The notes beneath the pieces were generated by a model, which was not told where the DNA came from, did not search any database, and worked only from the letters and a program-made list of their open reading frames with translations. DNA of 64,000 bases from Lutibacter flavus (lineage in GTDB: Bacteria; Bacteroidota; Bacteroidia; Flavobacteriales; Flavobacteriaceae): NCBI RefSeq assembly GCF_900188355.1, contig NZ_FZNX01000001.1, positions 7,501-71,500 of the forward strand. Reading direction: 5' to 3'. Shown here piece by piece: positions 56,834 to 64,000 of this stretch. Numbering within the stretch: the first letter of the stretch is position 1; the number at the start of each line of letters is the position of its first letter. The position numbers were made by a program, and so were the translations under genes.

Positions 56834-56841
56834 TATATTTG
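56834..56841 (+). promoter_or_regulatory. Candidate -7 box of yigZ
   Basis: Plus-strand TATATTTG 17 bases before ATG 56859. It lies inside the longer TTG-started frame, which argues for the ATG start. Confidence 0.4.
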
Positions 56842-56858
56842 TGGATTCAAACTTTTTT

Positions 56859-57473
56859 ATGACATCAGAGAAAGATACTTATAAAACCATTGAAATTACT
56901 AAAGGGGATGTTTTATTTAAGGATAAAGGAAGTAAATTTATTGGCTATGTTTTTCCAATAACTTTTGAAGAAGATGTTAAAGAGTGTATAGATGGTTTAA
57001 AAAAAAAGCATCACGCAGCAAGGCATTGGTGTTATGCTTGGCGTTTAGGTATTGAGGAGATTCGCTATAGAGCCAATGATGATGGTGAGCCTAATAATTC
57101 TGCAGGACAACCAATCTACGGCCAAATTCTGTCCAAAGAACTGTCTAATATATTAGTTGTAGTTGTTCGGTATTTTGGAGGGACCAAATTAGGTGTAGGT
57201 GGTTTAATAAATGCTTATAAAACTGCAGCGAAATTAATTTTAGACGAAGCAATAATTGTTGAAAAAACAATAGATATACATTTTCAAGTAATTTTTGAAT
57301 ATCAACACATGAATAAAGTGATGCGGGTTATTAAAGAAAATAATTTAGATATCTTACAGCAAAAAATGGAATTAAATTGTGATTTTATAATTTCAGTAAG
57401 AAAAATGAATTCTCAAAAAGTTAAAAAGAAATTTGAGGATTTAAGATGTCTAAAAATTAAGGAAATTACTTAG
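56859..57473 (+). CDS. yigZ: YigZ/IMPACT family protein
   Basis: 204 residues from ATG 56859; the frame extends to a TTG at 56820 but the family length and promoter position favour the ATG. UPF0029/IMPACT fold: KDKGSKFIGYVFPI, then the hallmark KKHHAARHWCYAWRLG, RANDDGEPNNSAGQPIYGQI and VVVVRYFGGTKLGVGGLINAY, followed by the C-terminal DUF1949-like domain. Function is unclear; eukaryotic IMPACT regulates translation. Its 3' end overlaps the thioesterase gene's end by 8 bases. Confidence 0.93.
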   Translation: MTSEKDTYKTIEITKGDVLFKDKGSKFIGYVFPITFEEDVKECIDGLKKKHHAARHWCYAWRLGIEEIRYRANDDGEPNNSAGQPIYGQILSKELSNILVVVVRYFGGTKLGVGGLINAYKTAAKLILDEAIIVEKTIDIHFQVIFEYQHMNKVMRVIKENNLDILQQKMELNCDFIISVRKMNSQKVKKKFEDLRCLKIKEIT

Positions 57474-57873
57474 AAGCTTTCTCCAATTTTTTTAAAATGT
57501 ATTCAGGTGCTCTGGTAGGTCTATTCGTTTTCATATTTACAAAGACTAAAGTGGCGACTGCAGTTGTTAATAATTCGTTTTTTTCATTGAATAATTCAAA
57601 TTCAAATTCTATTTGAGCAGTAGGGTTTTTTGTTAGGATGGTTTTTAAAGTAAGAATGTCGTCATATTTTGCAGGTTTAATGTAATTTGTATTTAGACTT
57701 ATTACAGGTAACATGATACCTTCTTCCTCCATTTTTTTATAGGAAACGCCAAGTTTCCTTAACCATTCTGTACGGCCCATCTCAAAGTATGCAGCATAAT
57801 TACCATGATATACATAGCTCATTTGATCTGTTTCGCCATAGCGAACTCTAAATTGTATTTTATCTGAAATCAT
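57466..57873 (-). CDS. Acyl-CoA thioesterase (YbgC/FadM, 4HBT)
   Basis: Hot-dog fold thioesterase of 135 residues. The active-site motif is RYGETDQMSYVYHGNYAAYFEMGRTEWLR with Asp16 and the His/Tyr cluster; then a beta-hairpin LTTAVATLVFVNMKTNRPTRAP. YbgC-type members act on short-chain or Tol-Pal-linked acyl-CoA; specificity here unknown. Monocistronic, divergent from dnaA. Confidence 0.92.
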   Translation of the reverse strand: MISDKIQFRVRYGETDQMSYVYHGNYAAYFEMGRTEWLRKLGVSYKKMEEEGIMLPVISLNTNYIKPAKYDDILTLKTILTKNPTAQIEFEFELFNEKNELLTTAVATLVFVNMKTNRPTRAPEYILKKLEKASK

Positions 57874-58038
57874 TTTGTATATTTAGCATTGTTATTTACG
57901 CAAAAAAAAATTAATAATCAATAGATATTTTATTTTTTTATGAGAAAAAATATTCACATTTTTGTATAGCCAAAAAAGAGTAGAAGTTTTTCTATTTTTA
58001 ATCGACTAATTATAACTTTTAATACTATTTAAACACAA
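57874..58038 (+). other. dnaA upstream region
   Basis: 165 bases between the thioesterase and dnaA starts. It contains A/T runs and a single near match to a DnaA box (ATATTCACA, about 57949-57957). No cluster of boxes or GATC pattern, so I do not call an origin. I see no perfect TAnnTTTG box for dnaA. Confidence 0.4.
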
Positions 58039-59466
58039 ATGACTAAAACTGCTTCATCAGTTTGGAAAGAATGTCTGTATTTTATACAAGATAATATTAA
58101 ACAACAAGCTTACAAAACTTGGTTTGAGCCAATCAAACCTATAAAATTATCGGGTGAAGCGTTAACTATTCAAGTGCCAAGCAAATTTTTTTATGAATGG
58201 TTAGAAGAGCATTATATTAAATTATTAAGAGTTGCTTTGGTAAAGCAATTGGGTGAAGATGCTAAATTGATTTATGATGTAAGAATGGAAAATAATTACA
58301 GTAGTAATAATCCACATACTGTAAAATTCCCAAGCTCAAATAGAAACCCTATAAATCCACAAGGCGTAACTATGCCTTTAGATTTTAATAAACGAGAGTT
58401 GAAAAATCCGTTTGTTATCCCTGGTATTCAGAAAGTTAAAATCGAATCGCAATTAAACCCAAATTATAATTTTAAAAGTTTTATTGAAGGAGATTCAAAC
58501 AGATTAGCACGTTCTGCGGGAATGGCAGTTGCTAATAAGCCTGGAGGAACTTCATTTAATCCATTATTAATTTATGGTGGAGTTGGTCTTGGTAAAACAC
58601 ATATAGCGCACGCTATTGGAGTTGAGATTAAGGATAAATATCCTGATAAAACAGTATTATATATTTCTTCGGAAAAATTCACACAACAATATATAGATTC
58701 TGTAAAAGGAAATACTAGAAATGATTTTATTCACTTTTATCAAATGATCGATGTGTTAATAATTGATGATGTTCAATTCTTGTCCGGTAAAACAGGGACA
58801 CAGGATGTTTTCTTTCACATTTTCAACCATTTACATCAAAATGGAAAACAAGTGATTTTAACGTCAGATAAGGCGCCTGTAGATATGCAGGATATCGAGC
58901 AGCGTTTACTTTCTAGATTTAAATGGGGATTGTCTGCTGAGCTTCAAGCTCCGGATTATGAAACCAGAGTTTCTATATTAGAGAATAAGTTATATAGAGA
59001 CGGTGTTGATATGCCTGCAGAAATTGTTGAGTATATTGCCAAACATATTAAATCAAACGTTCGTGAACTTGAAGGTGTGTTAATTTCAATGATTGCTCAG
59101 GCTTCTTTTAATAGAAAAGAGTTTACGCTTTCGTTAACAAAACAAATTGTAGATAAATTTGTTAAAAACACCAAAAGAGAAGTTTCTATAGACTACATTC
59201 AAAAAATTGTTTCAAATTATTTTGAATTGGATGTAGCTACCTTACAATCTAAAACACGAAAGCGCCATATTGTTCAAGCGCGTCAATTAGCAATGTATTT
59301 TGCTAAAAGAATGACAAAAGCTTCATTGGCAAGTATTGGTTCACAAATTGGTAAAAGAGACCATGCAACTGTATTACACGCTTGTAAAACTGTTGATAAC
59401 TTAACAGAAACCGACAAGCAGTTTAGAAGATATGTTGATGATTTAACAAAAAAACTTACTTTTTAA
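58039..59466 (+). CDS. dnaA: Chromosomal replication initiator DnaA
   Basis: Initiator AAA+ ATPase that melts oriC. 475 residues: domain I (1-80, WKECLYFIQDNIKQQAYKTWFEP), a linker (about 85-135), AAA+ with Walker A GGVGLGKTH (180-188), Walker B VLIIDDVQFL and sensor ERLLSRFKWG, and domain IV with the DNA-binding signature KRDHATVLHACKTV near the C-terminus. All landmarks intact. The following phosphatase starts 6 bases after the stop, so they share a transcript. Confidence 0.98.
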   Translation: MTKTASSVWKECLYFIQDNIKQQAYKTWFEPIKPIKLSGEALTIQVPSKFFYEWLEEHYIKLLRVALVKQLGEDAKLIYDVRMENNYSSNNPHTVKFPSSNRNPINPQGVTMPLDFNKRELKNPFVIPGIQKVKIESQLNPNYNFKSFIEGDSNRLARSAGMAVANKPGGTSFNPLLIYGGVGLGKTHIAHAIGVEIKDKYPDKTVLYISSEKFTQQYIDSVKGNTRNDFIHFYQMIDVLIIDDVQFLSGKTGTQDVFFHIFNHLHQNGKQVILTSDKAPVDMQDIEQRLLSRFKWGLSAELQAPDYETRVSILENKLYRDGVDMPAEIVEYIAKHIKSNVRELEGVLISMIAQASFNRKEFTLSLTKQIVDKFVKNTKREVSIDYIQKIVSNYFELDVATLQSKTRKRHIVQARQLAMYFAKRMTKASLASIGSQIGKRDHATVLHACKTVDNLTETDKQFRRYVDDLTKKLTF

Positions 59467-59472
59467 ATAACA

Positions 59473-59934
59473 ATGACTAAAATACTAATGGTTTGTCTCG
59501 GCAATATCTGTCGTTCACCATTAGCAGAAGGTATATTGAAGTCTAAAGTATTTAGCTTTAAAACTTTTGTAGATTCTGCTGGAACTGGTGCATATCACGT
59601 TGGTGAAAAACCGGATAAGAGATCTATTGCAGTAGCAAAAGCAAACGGGATTGATATTTCTAGCCAAAAAGCAAGAAAATTTACAGTTGAAGATTATGAT
59701 TTATTTGACATTATTTATGTGATGGATAATTCAAATTATTCAAATGTGATTTCTTTAGCTAGAAATGAAGCGGATAAATTAAAAGTTAAATTAATTTTAA
59801 ATGAGGTTTTTCCAGATGAAAATTTGGATGTTCCAGATCCATATCATGGCGGTGATTTTGGCTTTAGAAATGTTTATAAAATGTTGGATGAGGCGTGTGA
59901 TGTAATCGCAAAAAATATAAACCCAAATGGATAA
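59473..59934 (+). CDS. Low-molecular-weight protein-tyrosine phosphatase
   Basis: 153-residue cytoplasmic phosphatase. The P-loop is CLGNICRS (Cys8, Arg14, Ser15) and the general acid Asp122 is in VPDPYHGG. N-terminus fits the LMW-PTP family. It lies between dnaA (6 bases) and the methylase (8-base overlap). Target proteins unknown; such enzymes often regulate capsule synthesis, but the polysaccharide cluster is 14 kb away. Confidence 0.94.
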   Translation: MTKILMVCLGNICRSPLAEGILKSKVFSFKTFVDSAGTGAYHVGEKPDKRSIAVAKANGIDISSQKARKFTVEDYDLFDIIYVMDNSNYSNVISLARNEADKLKVKLILNEVFPDENLDVPDPYHGGDFGFRNVYKMLDEACDVIAKNINPNG

Positions 59935-60643
59935 TCAAAAAGGTAAATTGTATTTAATTCCAACAACTTTAGGAGATAATGAACCTTTAGAGGTGCTTCC
60001 GTTATCTGTTAAAAAAGTAATTGAAGAACTAGATCATTTTATTGTAGAAAATGAGAAAACAGCCAGAAAGTTTATTAAACGAATAACTCCAAGAAAATCT
60101 CAACCATCGTTAATTATTTTAAAGTTAGATAAATATGCGGATCAATTAGAGGTGAGAACTTATTTAGATGTTTGTGAAACAGGAGTTTCGGTTGGATTGC
60201 TTTCTGAAGCAGGTGTTCCTGCAATTGCTGATCCAGGTGCTGAAATTGTTAAATTGGCTCATGAGAAAGGAATAAGAGTTGTGCCGTTGGTTGGACCATC
60301 TTCTATCATTTTAGCGATGATGGCTTCAGGGTTTAATGGTCAGCATTTTACATTTAATGGATATTTGCCAATTGATACTTCTGAAAGAAAAGCAGCAATA
60401 AAAAGCTTAGAAAGATTGTCTAAAGAAAAAAACCAGTCTCAAATTTTTATTGAAACTCCTTATCGTAATGAAAAAATGTTCACGGATTTAAAAAGTACAT
60501 TAACTCCCGGTGCAAAACTTTGTATTGCTTGTAATATAACTTTAGAAGATGAGTACATAAGGACTCTTGAAATTAAAGATTGGAAAAACGAACATCCTGA
60601 TTTGCATAAAAAACCAACAATATTTATAATTCATAAAGAATAA
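59927..60643 (+). CDS. SAM-dependent methyltransferase, RsmI/tetrapyrrole methylase fold
   Basis: 238 residues. GKLYLIPTTLGDN (N-terminal strand and SAM-loop), VGLLSEAGVPAIADPGAEIVKLAHEKG, VVPLVGPSSIILAMMASGFNGQHFTFNGYLP and IFIETPYRNEKMF are RsmI landmarks, so it belongs to the family that 2'-O-methylates C1402 of 16S rRNA. It diverges enough at the N-terminus (PTTLGDNEPLEVLPLSVKKVIEEL instead of the usual PTPIGN) that it may be a paralogue with another target. Terminator 60644-60676 follows. Confidence 0.85.
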   Translation: MDNQKGKLYLIPTTLGDNEPLEVLPLSVKKVIEELDHFIVENEKTARKFIKRITPRKSQPSLIILKLDKYADQLEVRTYLDVCETGVSVGLLSEAGVPAIADPGAEIVKLAHEKGIRVVPLVGPSSIILAMMASGFNGQHFTFNGYLPIDTSERKAAIKSLERLSKEKNQSQIFIETPYRNEKMFTDLKSTLTPGAKLCIACNITLEDEYIRTLEIKDWKNEHPDLHKKPTIFIIHKE

Positions 60644-60676
60644 AAAAAGGCTTAAACAAATTGTTTAAGCCTTTTT
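60644..60676. terminator. Bidirectional terminator between convergent genes
   Basis: Stem AAAAAGGCTTAAACAA / TTGTTTAAGCCTTTTT (16 bp) with a one-base centre, A run left and T run right. It lies between the methylase stop (60643) and the lysozyme-like gene stop (60698). Confidence 0.82.
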
Positions 60677-60697
60677 AATTTAACCAACCAATATTTA

Positions 60698-61315
60698 TTA
60701 AACTTCAGGTTTTTTATTTGCTTCAACAAATGAAGTGTCATACCCTGAAAATGTTTTTATGTAATGTTGAAGAGATGAACCATATGCATCTTTAAAAGTA
60801 TTTTTTCCGTAGCTTCTTAAATACTTTTTAACGTTACCAGCTCCAGCCAAATGAGCAGCAGCTAATATACCTGATTCTGTGATTTTTACACCATTTATTC
60901 TTCTTCCAACACTTCTTTTAATATCTTTTCTTAGAATCCACTTATTTAAAGAGCAAAGTGCTAAAAATGCATCTTCTTGTAATTCAGGTGAGTTTAAGAA
61001 TAATTGCGTGTTGTAAATTTTTAATCTATTTAAAGTTGATTTTCCAAATTGGTATTTTCCTAAATAGCCAAGTGTATTAACAATGTAATATCTGCCTTGA
61101 GATTCTTTAAAAGCTACAGCTTCTCTAAAACCATTATAGGAATTACCAATAAACGGAATGTTACAATTTAACAAATCACTTTCTTCTTTCGTAGGAACAG
61201 AGCTAATAACTTTGGTAAAACCGGTTGTCGTATTACTGTTGCTTTTGTCTTCAGAGAATGCTGAAGAGAAAATAACTAATAGAAGTAAACTTAAAAAAAT
61301 TATTATTTTTCTCAT
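60698..61315 (-). CDS. Lysozyme-like (SLT-type) exported protein
   Basis: 205 residues with a signal peptide (MRKIIIFLSLLLLVIFSSAFS). The mature part resembles the lysozyme-like fold: FREAVAFKESQGRYYIVNTLGYLGKYQFGKSTL, with the putative catalytic Glu71, and ILAAAHLAGAGNVKKYLRSYG typical of SLT-type transglycosylases. No peptidoglycan-binding domain. Likely a periplasmic peptidoglycan lyase. It is 204 bases from mltG, with a separate spacer. Confidence 0.8.
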   Translation of the reverse strand: MRKIIIFLSLLLLVIFSSAFSEDKSNSNTTTGFTKVISSVPTKEESDLLNCNIPFIGNSYNGFREAVAFKESQGRYYIVNTLGYLGKYQFGKSTLNRLKIYNTQLFLNSPELQEDAFLALCSLNKWILRKDIKRSVGRRINGVKITESGILAAAHLAGAGNVKKYLRSYGKNTFKDAYGSSLQHYIKTFSGYDTSFVEANKKPEV

Positions 61316-61519
61316 AATTTAAAGGCATGGGTTCCTGTTAAATTTCGGGATGCAAATATAGTACATATTTTAATATACACAACAAATGTACGGTTATTTA
61401 TTTTATTTAAGAAATATTTAACAATTGTTAGTGTTTTGTGCTAAAATTTAAATTTAACACTTAAAAAAGTTTAATTTGTTAAAAAAAATATAAAGTTGAT
61501 TAAATGAGAAGGGTGTGAT

Positions 61520-62554
61520 TTATCGATTTATACCTTGTTTACTTAGCCATATTTGATACTGAACTGCATTTTTGTTGTGTTGCGATAACGATTTCGCAAA
61601 TTCATGTTTGCCAATTGTTGTAATACTCGCACACATATAATAGTACTCATGTTTGGCTGGATTTAAAACCGCTTCTAAAGACGAAATATCTGGCATTGCA
61701 ATTGGACCAGGCGGTAAACCAGTATTTTTATATGTATTGTATGGAGAGGCAATTTCTAGATCTTTGGTTAAAACCCTTTTAATAATAGTATCTTCACCTA
61801 ATCTTCTTTTTAGAGCAAATATTATTGTTGGATCTGCTTGTAAAGGCCATTTATCTCTTAATCTGTTTAAATACAATCCAGCAACCATTGGTCGCTCACT
61901 AACTGAAGCAGTTTCCTTTTGTACAATTGAAGCAAGGGTAATCACTTCATTTTTAGTTAAGTTTAATTTTTTTGCTTTTTCTAATCTTGAATTATTCCAA
62001 AATTTCTTATATTCATTAAGCATTTTTTTTCTGAAACTGTTTGCTGAGGTATTCCAATAAAACTCGTAAGTATTAGGAATAAACATTCCTATTGCTGTGT
62101 TTTTATTAAAACCATTAGCATTCATAAAAGATTCATCCTTAAAACTGGCTAATAAAGAAATTGAATCAGCTTCTATTTGTTCCGAAATTCTACCAGCTAA
62201 TTTTTCAAAGGTATCCTGGTTATTGAATGATACTTTAACAGCAGTTTGTTTTCCACTTCTTAATAAATTAACCAAATCATTGTTGCTCATTCCCTGATCA
62301 ATATGATATTTCCCCGGTTTGATTGTATTTGGGTAGTTTTTTTTATTTGCAACCCAAATAAATGGTTTTACCCTTTTTAAAAATGGACGAACCAAATTTT
62401 CAACTTCATTAAAGTTACTATTTGTTGGAATATATAAATAGCCTTCTTGGGTTGTATTGGGCTTGTATATTTTATTGTAGTAATTAAAAATTAAAACTCC
62501 TCCAATTATAAGTAAAAGGCTAATAATTAAAAGAATAAGTCTTTTTAAATTCAT
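61520..62554 (-). CDS. mltG: Endolytic murein transglycosylase MltG
   Basis: Inner-membrane transglycosylase that cleaves nascent glycan strands and sets their length. 344 residues: N-terminal membrane anchor (6-25), LysM-like region (GYLYIPTNSNFNEVENL..., about 38-100), and the YceG core with ASIVQKETASVSERPMVAGLYLNRL (catalytic Glu214, also Glu220), LQADPTIIFAL and SPYNTYKNTGLPPGPI. Family landmarks are complete. It follows a GNAT gene by 4 bases in the run dapF-GNAT-mltG. Confidence 0.96.
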   Translation of the reverse strand: MNLKRLILLIISLLLIIGGVLIFNYYNKIYKPNTTQEGYLYIPTNSNFNEVENLVRPFLKRVKPFIWVANKKNYPNTIKPGKYHIDQGMSNNDLVNLLRSGKQTAVKVSFNNQDTFEKLAGRISEQIEADSISLLASFKDESFMNANGFNKNTAIGMFIPNTYEFYWNTSANSFRKKMLNEYKKFWNNSRLEKAKKLNLTKNEVITLASIVQKETASVSERPMVAGLYLNRLRDKWPLQADPTIIFALKRRLGEDTIIKRVLTKDLEIASPYNTYKNTGLPPGPIAMPDISSLEAVLNPAKHEYYYMCASITTIGKHEFAKSLSQHNKNAVQYQIWLSKQGINR

Positions 62555-62558
62555 TTTG

Positions 62559-63077
62559 TTATTTTATTAATTGATATAAAATTTCATCTTTAAAAGTGGA
62601 TTTTGAGTAAATCCAGTCTTTTTTAACTCCGGCCGGTTTAAAATTAAATTTTTCAAAAAGAGAAATGCTTTTAAAATTATCGGATGTAATATTTGCAAAA
62701 ATTTGATGCACATTTAAATAGGAAAATGCATAATCTATAATTAATTCTAATGCCTCAACTCCATAGCCTTTATTTTGGTGTTTTGGAATTAATAAAATTC
62801 CAATTCCTATTCTTAGGTGCTGTGGATTAAAATCGAACAAATCAATCATTCCAACAGGAATATTTTCTGTATTGCAAATTACAAATCTGTATTGTTTAGC
62901 TTCATAAATATCCTGATGTGAGTTTTCAATATATTTTTCTAAAATATATTTGGAATAAGGAGTTTGAGTACTACTTATTTCCCAAAAAACTTCATTGTTC
63001 TCAGCAGTAAATAAAAAATTAAGATCCTCAGGTTCTAATGCTCTTAATACTATATTTTCACCTAATAATGTAGCCAT
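62559..63077 (-). CDS. GNAT N-acetyltransferase (RimJ/RimL-like)
   Basis: 172 residues: NIVLRALEPEDLNFLF opening, then the acetyl-CoA-binding segment IGIGILLIPKHQNKGYGVEALELIIDYAF and the C-terminal NFKSISLFEKFNFKPAG. Typical RimJ/RimL group; substrate unknown. It shares one base with the dapF stop and precedes mltG by 4 bases, so the three are co-transcribed. Confidence 0.9.
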   Translation of the reverse strand: MATLLGENIVLRALEPEDLNFLFTAENNEVFWEISSTQTPYSKYILEKYIENSHQDIYEAKQYRFVICNTENIPVGMIDLFDFNPQHLRIGIGILLIPKHQNKGYGVEALELIIDYAFSYLNVHQIFANITSDNFKSISLFEKFNFKPAGVKKDWIYSKSTFKDEILYQLIK

Positions 63078-63856
63078 TAAATTGAGATTTTTCCTTCAAA
63101 TACAAATTGAGCAGGGCCAGTTAAAAAAACATTTGTATAATTATCGCCTTTTTTATCAAAAGAAACTTCCAAATTACCACCCAATACTTCAATTTTAATA
63201 TGATTAGCAGTTGTTTTATTTGTTTTGTTAGCTGCAATTGCAACCGCCGTAACTCCAGTTCCACATGCTAAAGTTTCATCTTCAACACCACGTTCGTAGG
63301 TTCTAACTTTAAAGGAATTTTTAGCAACCTGTTCTGCAAAATTAACATTTGTTCCGGCTTCAAAATAGGGTGATCCATATCTTATTTTGGCACCTAATTC
63401 TTTTACATTTATGTTAGAAATAGTATCGCAAAAACTGATATGATGTGGTGATCCAGTGTTTAAAAATGAATGTGAATCTGAACCTTCAATTTCGTTTACA
63501 TCAATCATTTTTAGACTTACAATACCATTTTTAATTGTTGCATAATGTAAACCATCAACAGCATCAAAAGTAGTTTCGTTTTTAATAATACCTAGCTGAT
63601 TGGCAAATGCAACCAAACATCTTCCTCCATTACCGCACATACTTCCTTCATTACCATCGGCATTATAATAGACCATTGTAAAATCTTCATTTTCTGAAGG
63701 TTCTAATAAAATAAGTCCATCAGCACCAATGCCAAATCTCCTGTCGCATAATTTATTGATAAGTTTTACATCAGTTTTAGGAAAGAAAAGGGTTCTATTA
63801 TCTATCATAATAAAATCGTTTCCTGTCCCTTGATATTTGTAAAATTGTAGTTTCAT
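63077..63856 (-). CDS. dapF: Diaminopimelate epimerase
   Basis: Converts LL- to meso-diaminopimelate for lysine and peptidoglycan. 259 residues: KYQGTGNDFIMID (8-20), the first active-site Cys74 in NADGNEGSMCGNGGRCL and the second Cys198 in ETLACGTGVTA. Both needed cysteines are present. Length matches. First gene of the minus-strand run that includes mltG. TACATTTG ends 5 bases before the ATG. Confidence 0.96.
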   Translation of the reverse strand: MKLQFYKYQGTGNDFIMIDNRTLFFPKTDVKLINKLCDRRFGIGADGLILLEPSENEDFTMVYYNADGNEGSMCGNGGRCLVAFANQLGIIKNETTFDAVDGLHYATIKNGIVSLKMIDVNEIEGSDSHSFLNTGSPHHISFCDTISNINVKELGAKIRYGSPYFEAGTNVNFAEQVAKNSFKVRTYERGVEDETLACGTGVTAVAIAANKTNKTTANHIKIEVLGGNLEVSFDKKGDNYTNVFLTGPAQFVFEGKISI

Positions 63857-63861
63857 TGTTG

Positions 63862-63869
63862 CAAATGTA
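63862..63869 (-). promoter_or_regulatory. Candidate -7 box abutting dapF
   Basis: Minus-strand TACATTTG, then CAACA, then ATG: exact TAnnTTTG at 5 bases from the start codon. Predicts a nearly leaderless dapF-GNAT-mltG message. Confidence 0.45.
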
Positions 63870-63984
63870 GTAAATTCAAAGTAGTTTTTATTGTTAAAAA
63901 TTGTTCAGAAATTTGAAATTGTTAAAATGAGTTAAATGAGCGTTAAGAAAGCGTTAAAGGAATTTTTTTAATATAATATTGTTC

Positions 63985-63992
63985 TAATTTTG
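63985..63992 (+). promoter_or_regulatory. Possible -7 box for a gene beyond the right edge
   Basis: Plus-strand TAATTTTG near the window end, pointing to a gene outside. No other feature is seen between 63870 and 64000. Confidence 0.2.
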
Positions 63993-64000
63993 AGTGTTAC

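Noticed and set aside
57945-57960. Single ATATTCACA as origin signal
   Set aside because: One imperfect DnaA box without a cluster is not enough for oriC.
61653-62060. 135-codon plus-strand frame opposite mltG
   Set aside because: Entirely antisense to the catalytic domain of mltG, with no independent signals.

Overview
The window is chromosomal DNA from a member of the Bacteroidota, almost certainly class Flavobacteriia. The sequence is strongly AT-rich and genes lack convincing Shine-Dalgarno sites. Promoter-like TAnnTTTG boxes (the Bacteroidota -7 element) recur in front of genes. Several families typical of this class are present (DUF2851, DUF4159, DUF4834, DUF5683, DUF6095, a GH3/beta-lactamase fusion, YfhO). 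I see no rRNA, tRNA, CRISPR array, insertion sequence or prophage; this is mostly core genome.

Layout, left to right. (1) 1-4.2 kb, minus strand: parA-parB-DUF5683-dapB-lepB, with lepB cut by the window edge. (2) 4.3-9.1 kb: dipeptidase pepD, a nitroreductase, DUF2851, a metallo-beta-lactamase-fold hydrolase and a small conserved protein. (3) 9.2-15.2 kb, minus strand: a fatty-acid beta-oxidation operon marR-fadN-fadA-fadE, closed by a clear terminator and containing a palindromic repeat element between fadA and fadE. (4) 15.4-21.8 kb, plus strand: an unknown protein, an ABC exporter pair, an MscS channel, a sigma-54-type response regulator without a DNA-binding domain, and a peroxiredoxin-thioredoxin-DUF6952 cassette. 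(5) 22.1-25.3 kb: katG with the ruins of a divergent oxyR gene beside it. (6) 25.4-30.6 kb, plus strand: PPK2 kinase, DnaQ-like exonuclease, a small unknown protein and a GH3/beta-lactamase fusion. (7) 30.6-36.1 kb, minus strand: acyltransferase, bile-acid symporter family protein, DUF4159, rsmE, a GNAT-like protein and an outer-membrane protein. (8) 36.2-45.0 kb: DUF4834, YfhO and a surface-polysaccharide cluster (two glycosyltransferases, pyruvyl transferase family protein, wecB, flippase). (9) 45.1-49.1 kb: a secreted repeat protein, LysE-type exporter, DinB-like protein, and murQ-DUF6095-ATP-grasp. (10) 49.2-57.9 kb: monomeric isocitrate dehydrogenase, a roughly 780-base gap, rplS, trmD, prmC, GNAT, ribD, an asparaginase-family lipoprotein, yigZ and a thioesterase. 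(11) 58.0-64.0 kb: dnaA, low-molecular-weight phosphatase, an RsmI-like methylase, and on the minus strand a lysozyme-like protein, mltG, GNAT and dapF.

Three themes link genes. Cell-wall metabolism: dapB, dapF, murQ, mltG, the GH3 fusion and the lysozyme-like protein. Oxidative stress: the peroxiredoxin cassette, and katG beside a dead oxyR. Replication and segregation: parAB and dnaA lie about 54 kb apart, but I found no parS and no DnaA-box cluster.

The most noteworthy observations are the decayed oxyR next to an intact katG; near-leaderless promoter architecture in front of marR, trmD, murQ and dapF; a dyad overlapping the marR promoter; the peroxiredoxin-thioredoxin-DUF6952 cassette; and an ATP-grasp ligase tied to murQ. 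I did not find a convincing new multi-gene defence or mobile system.
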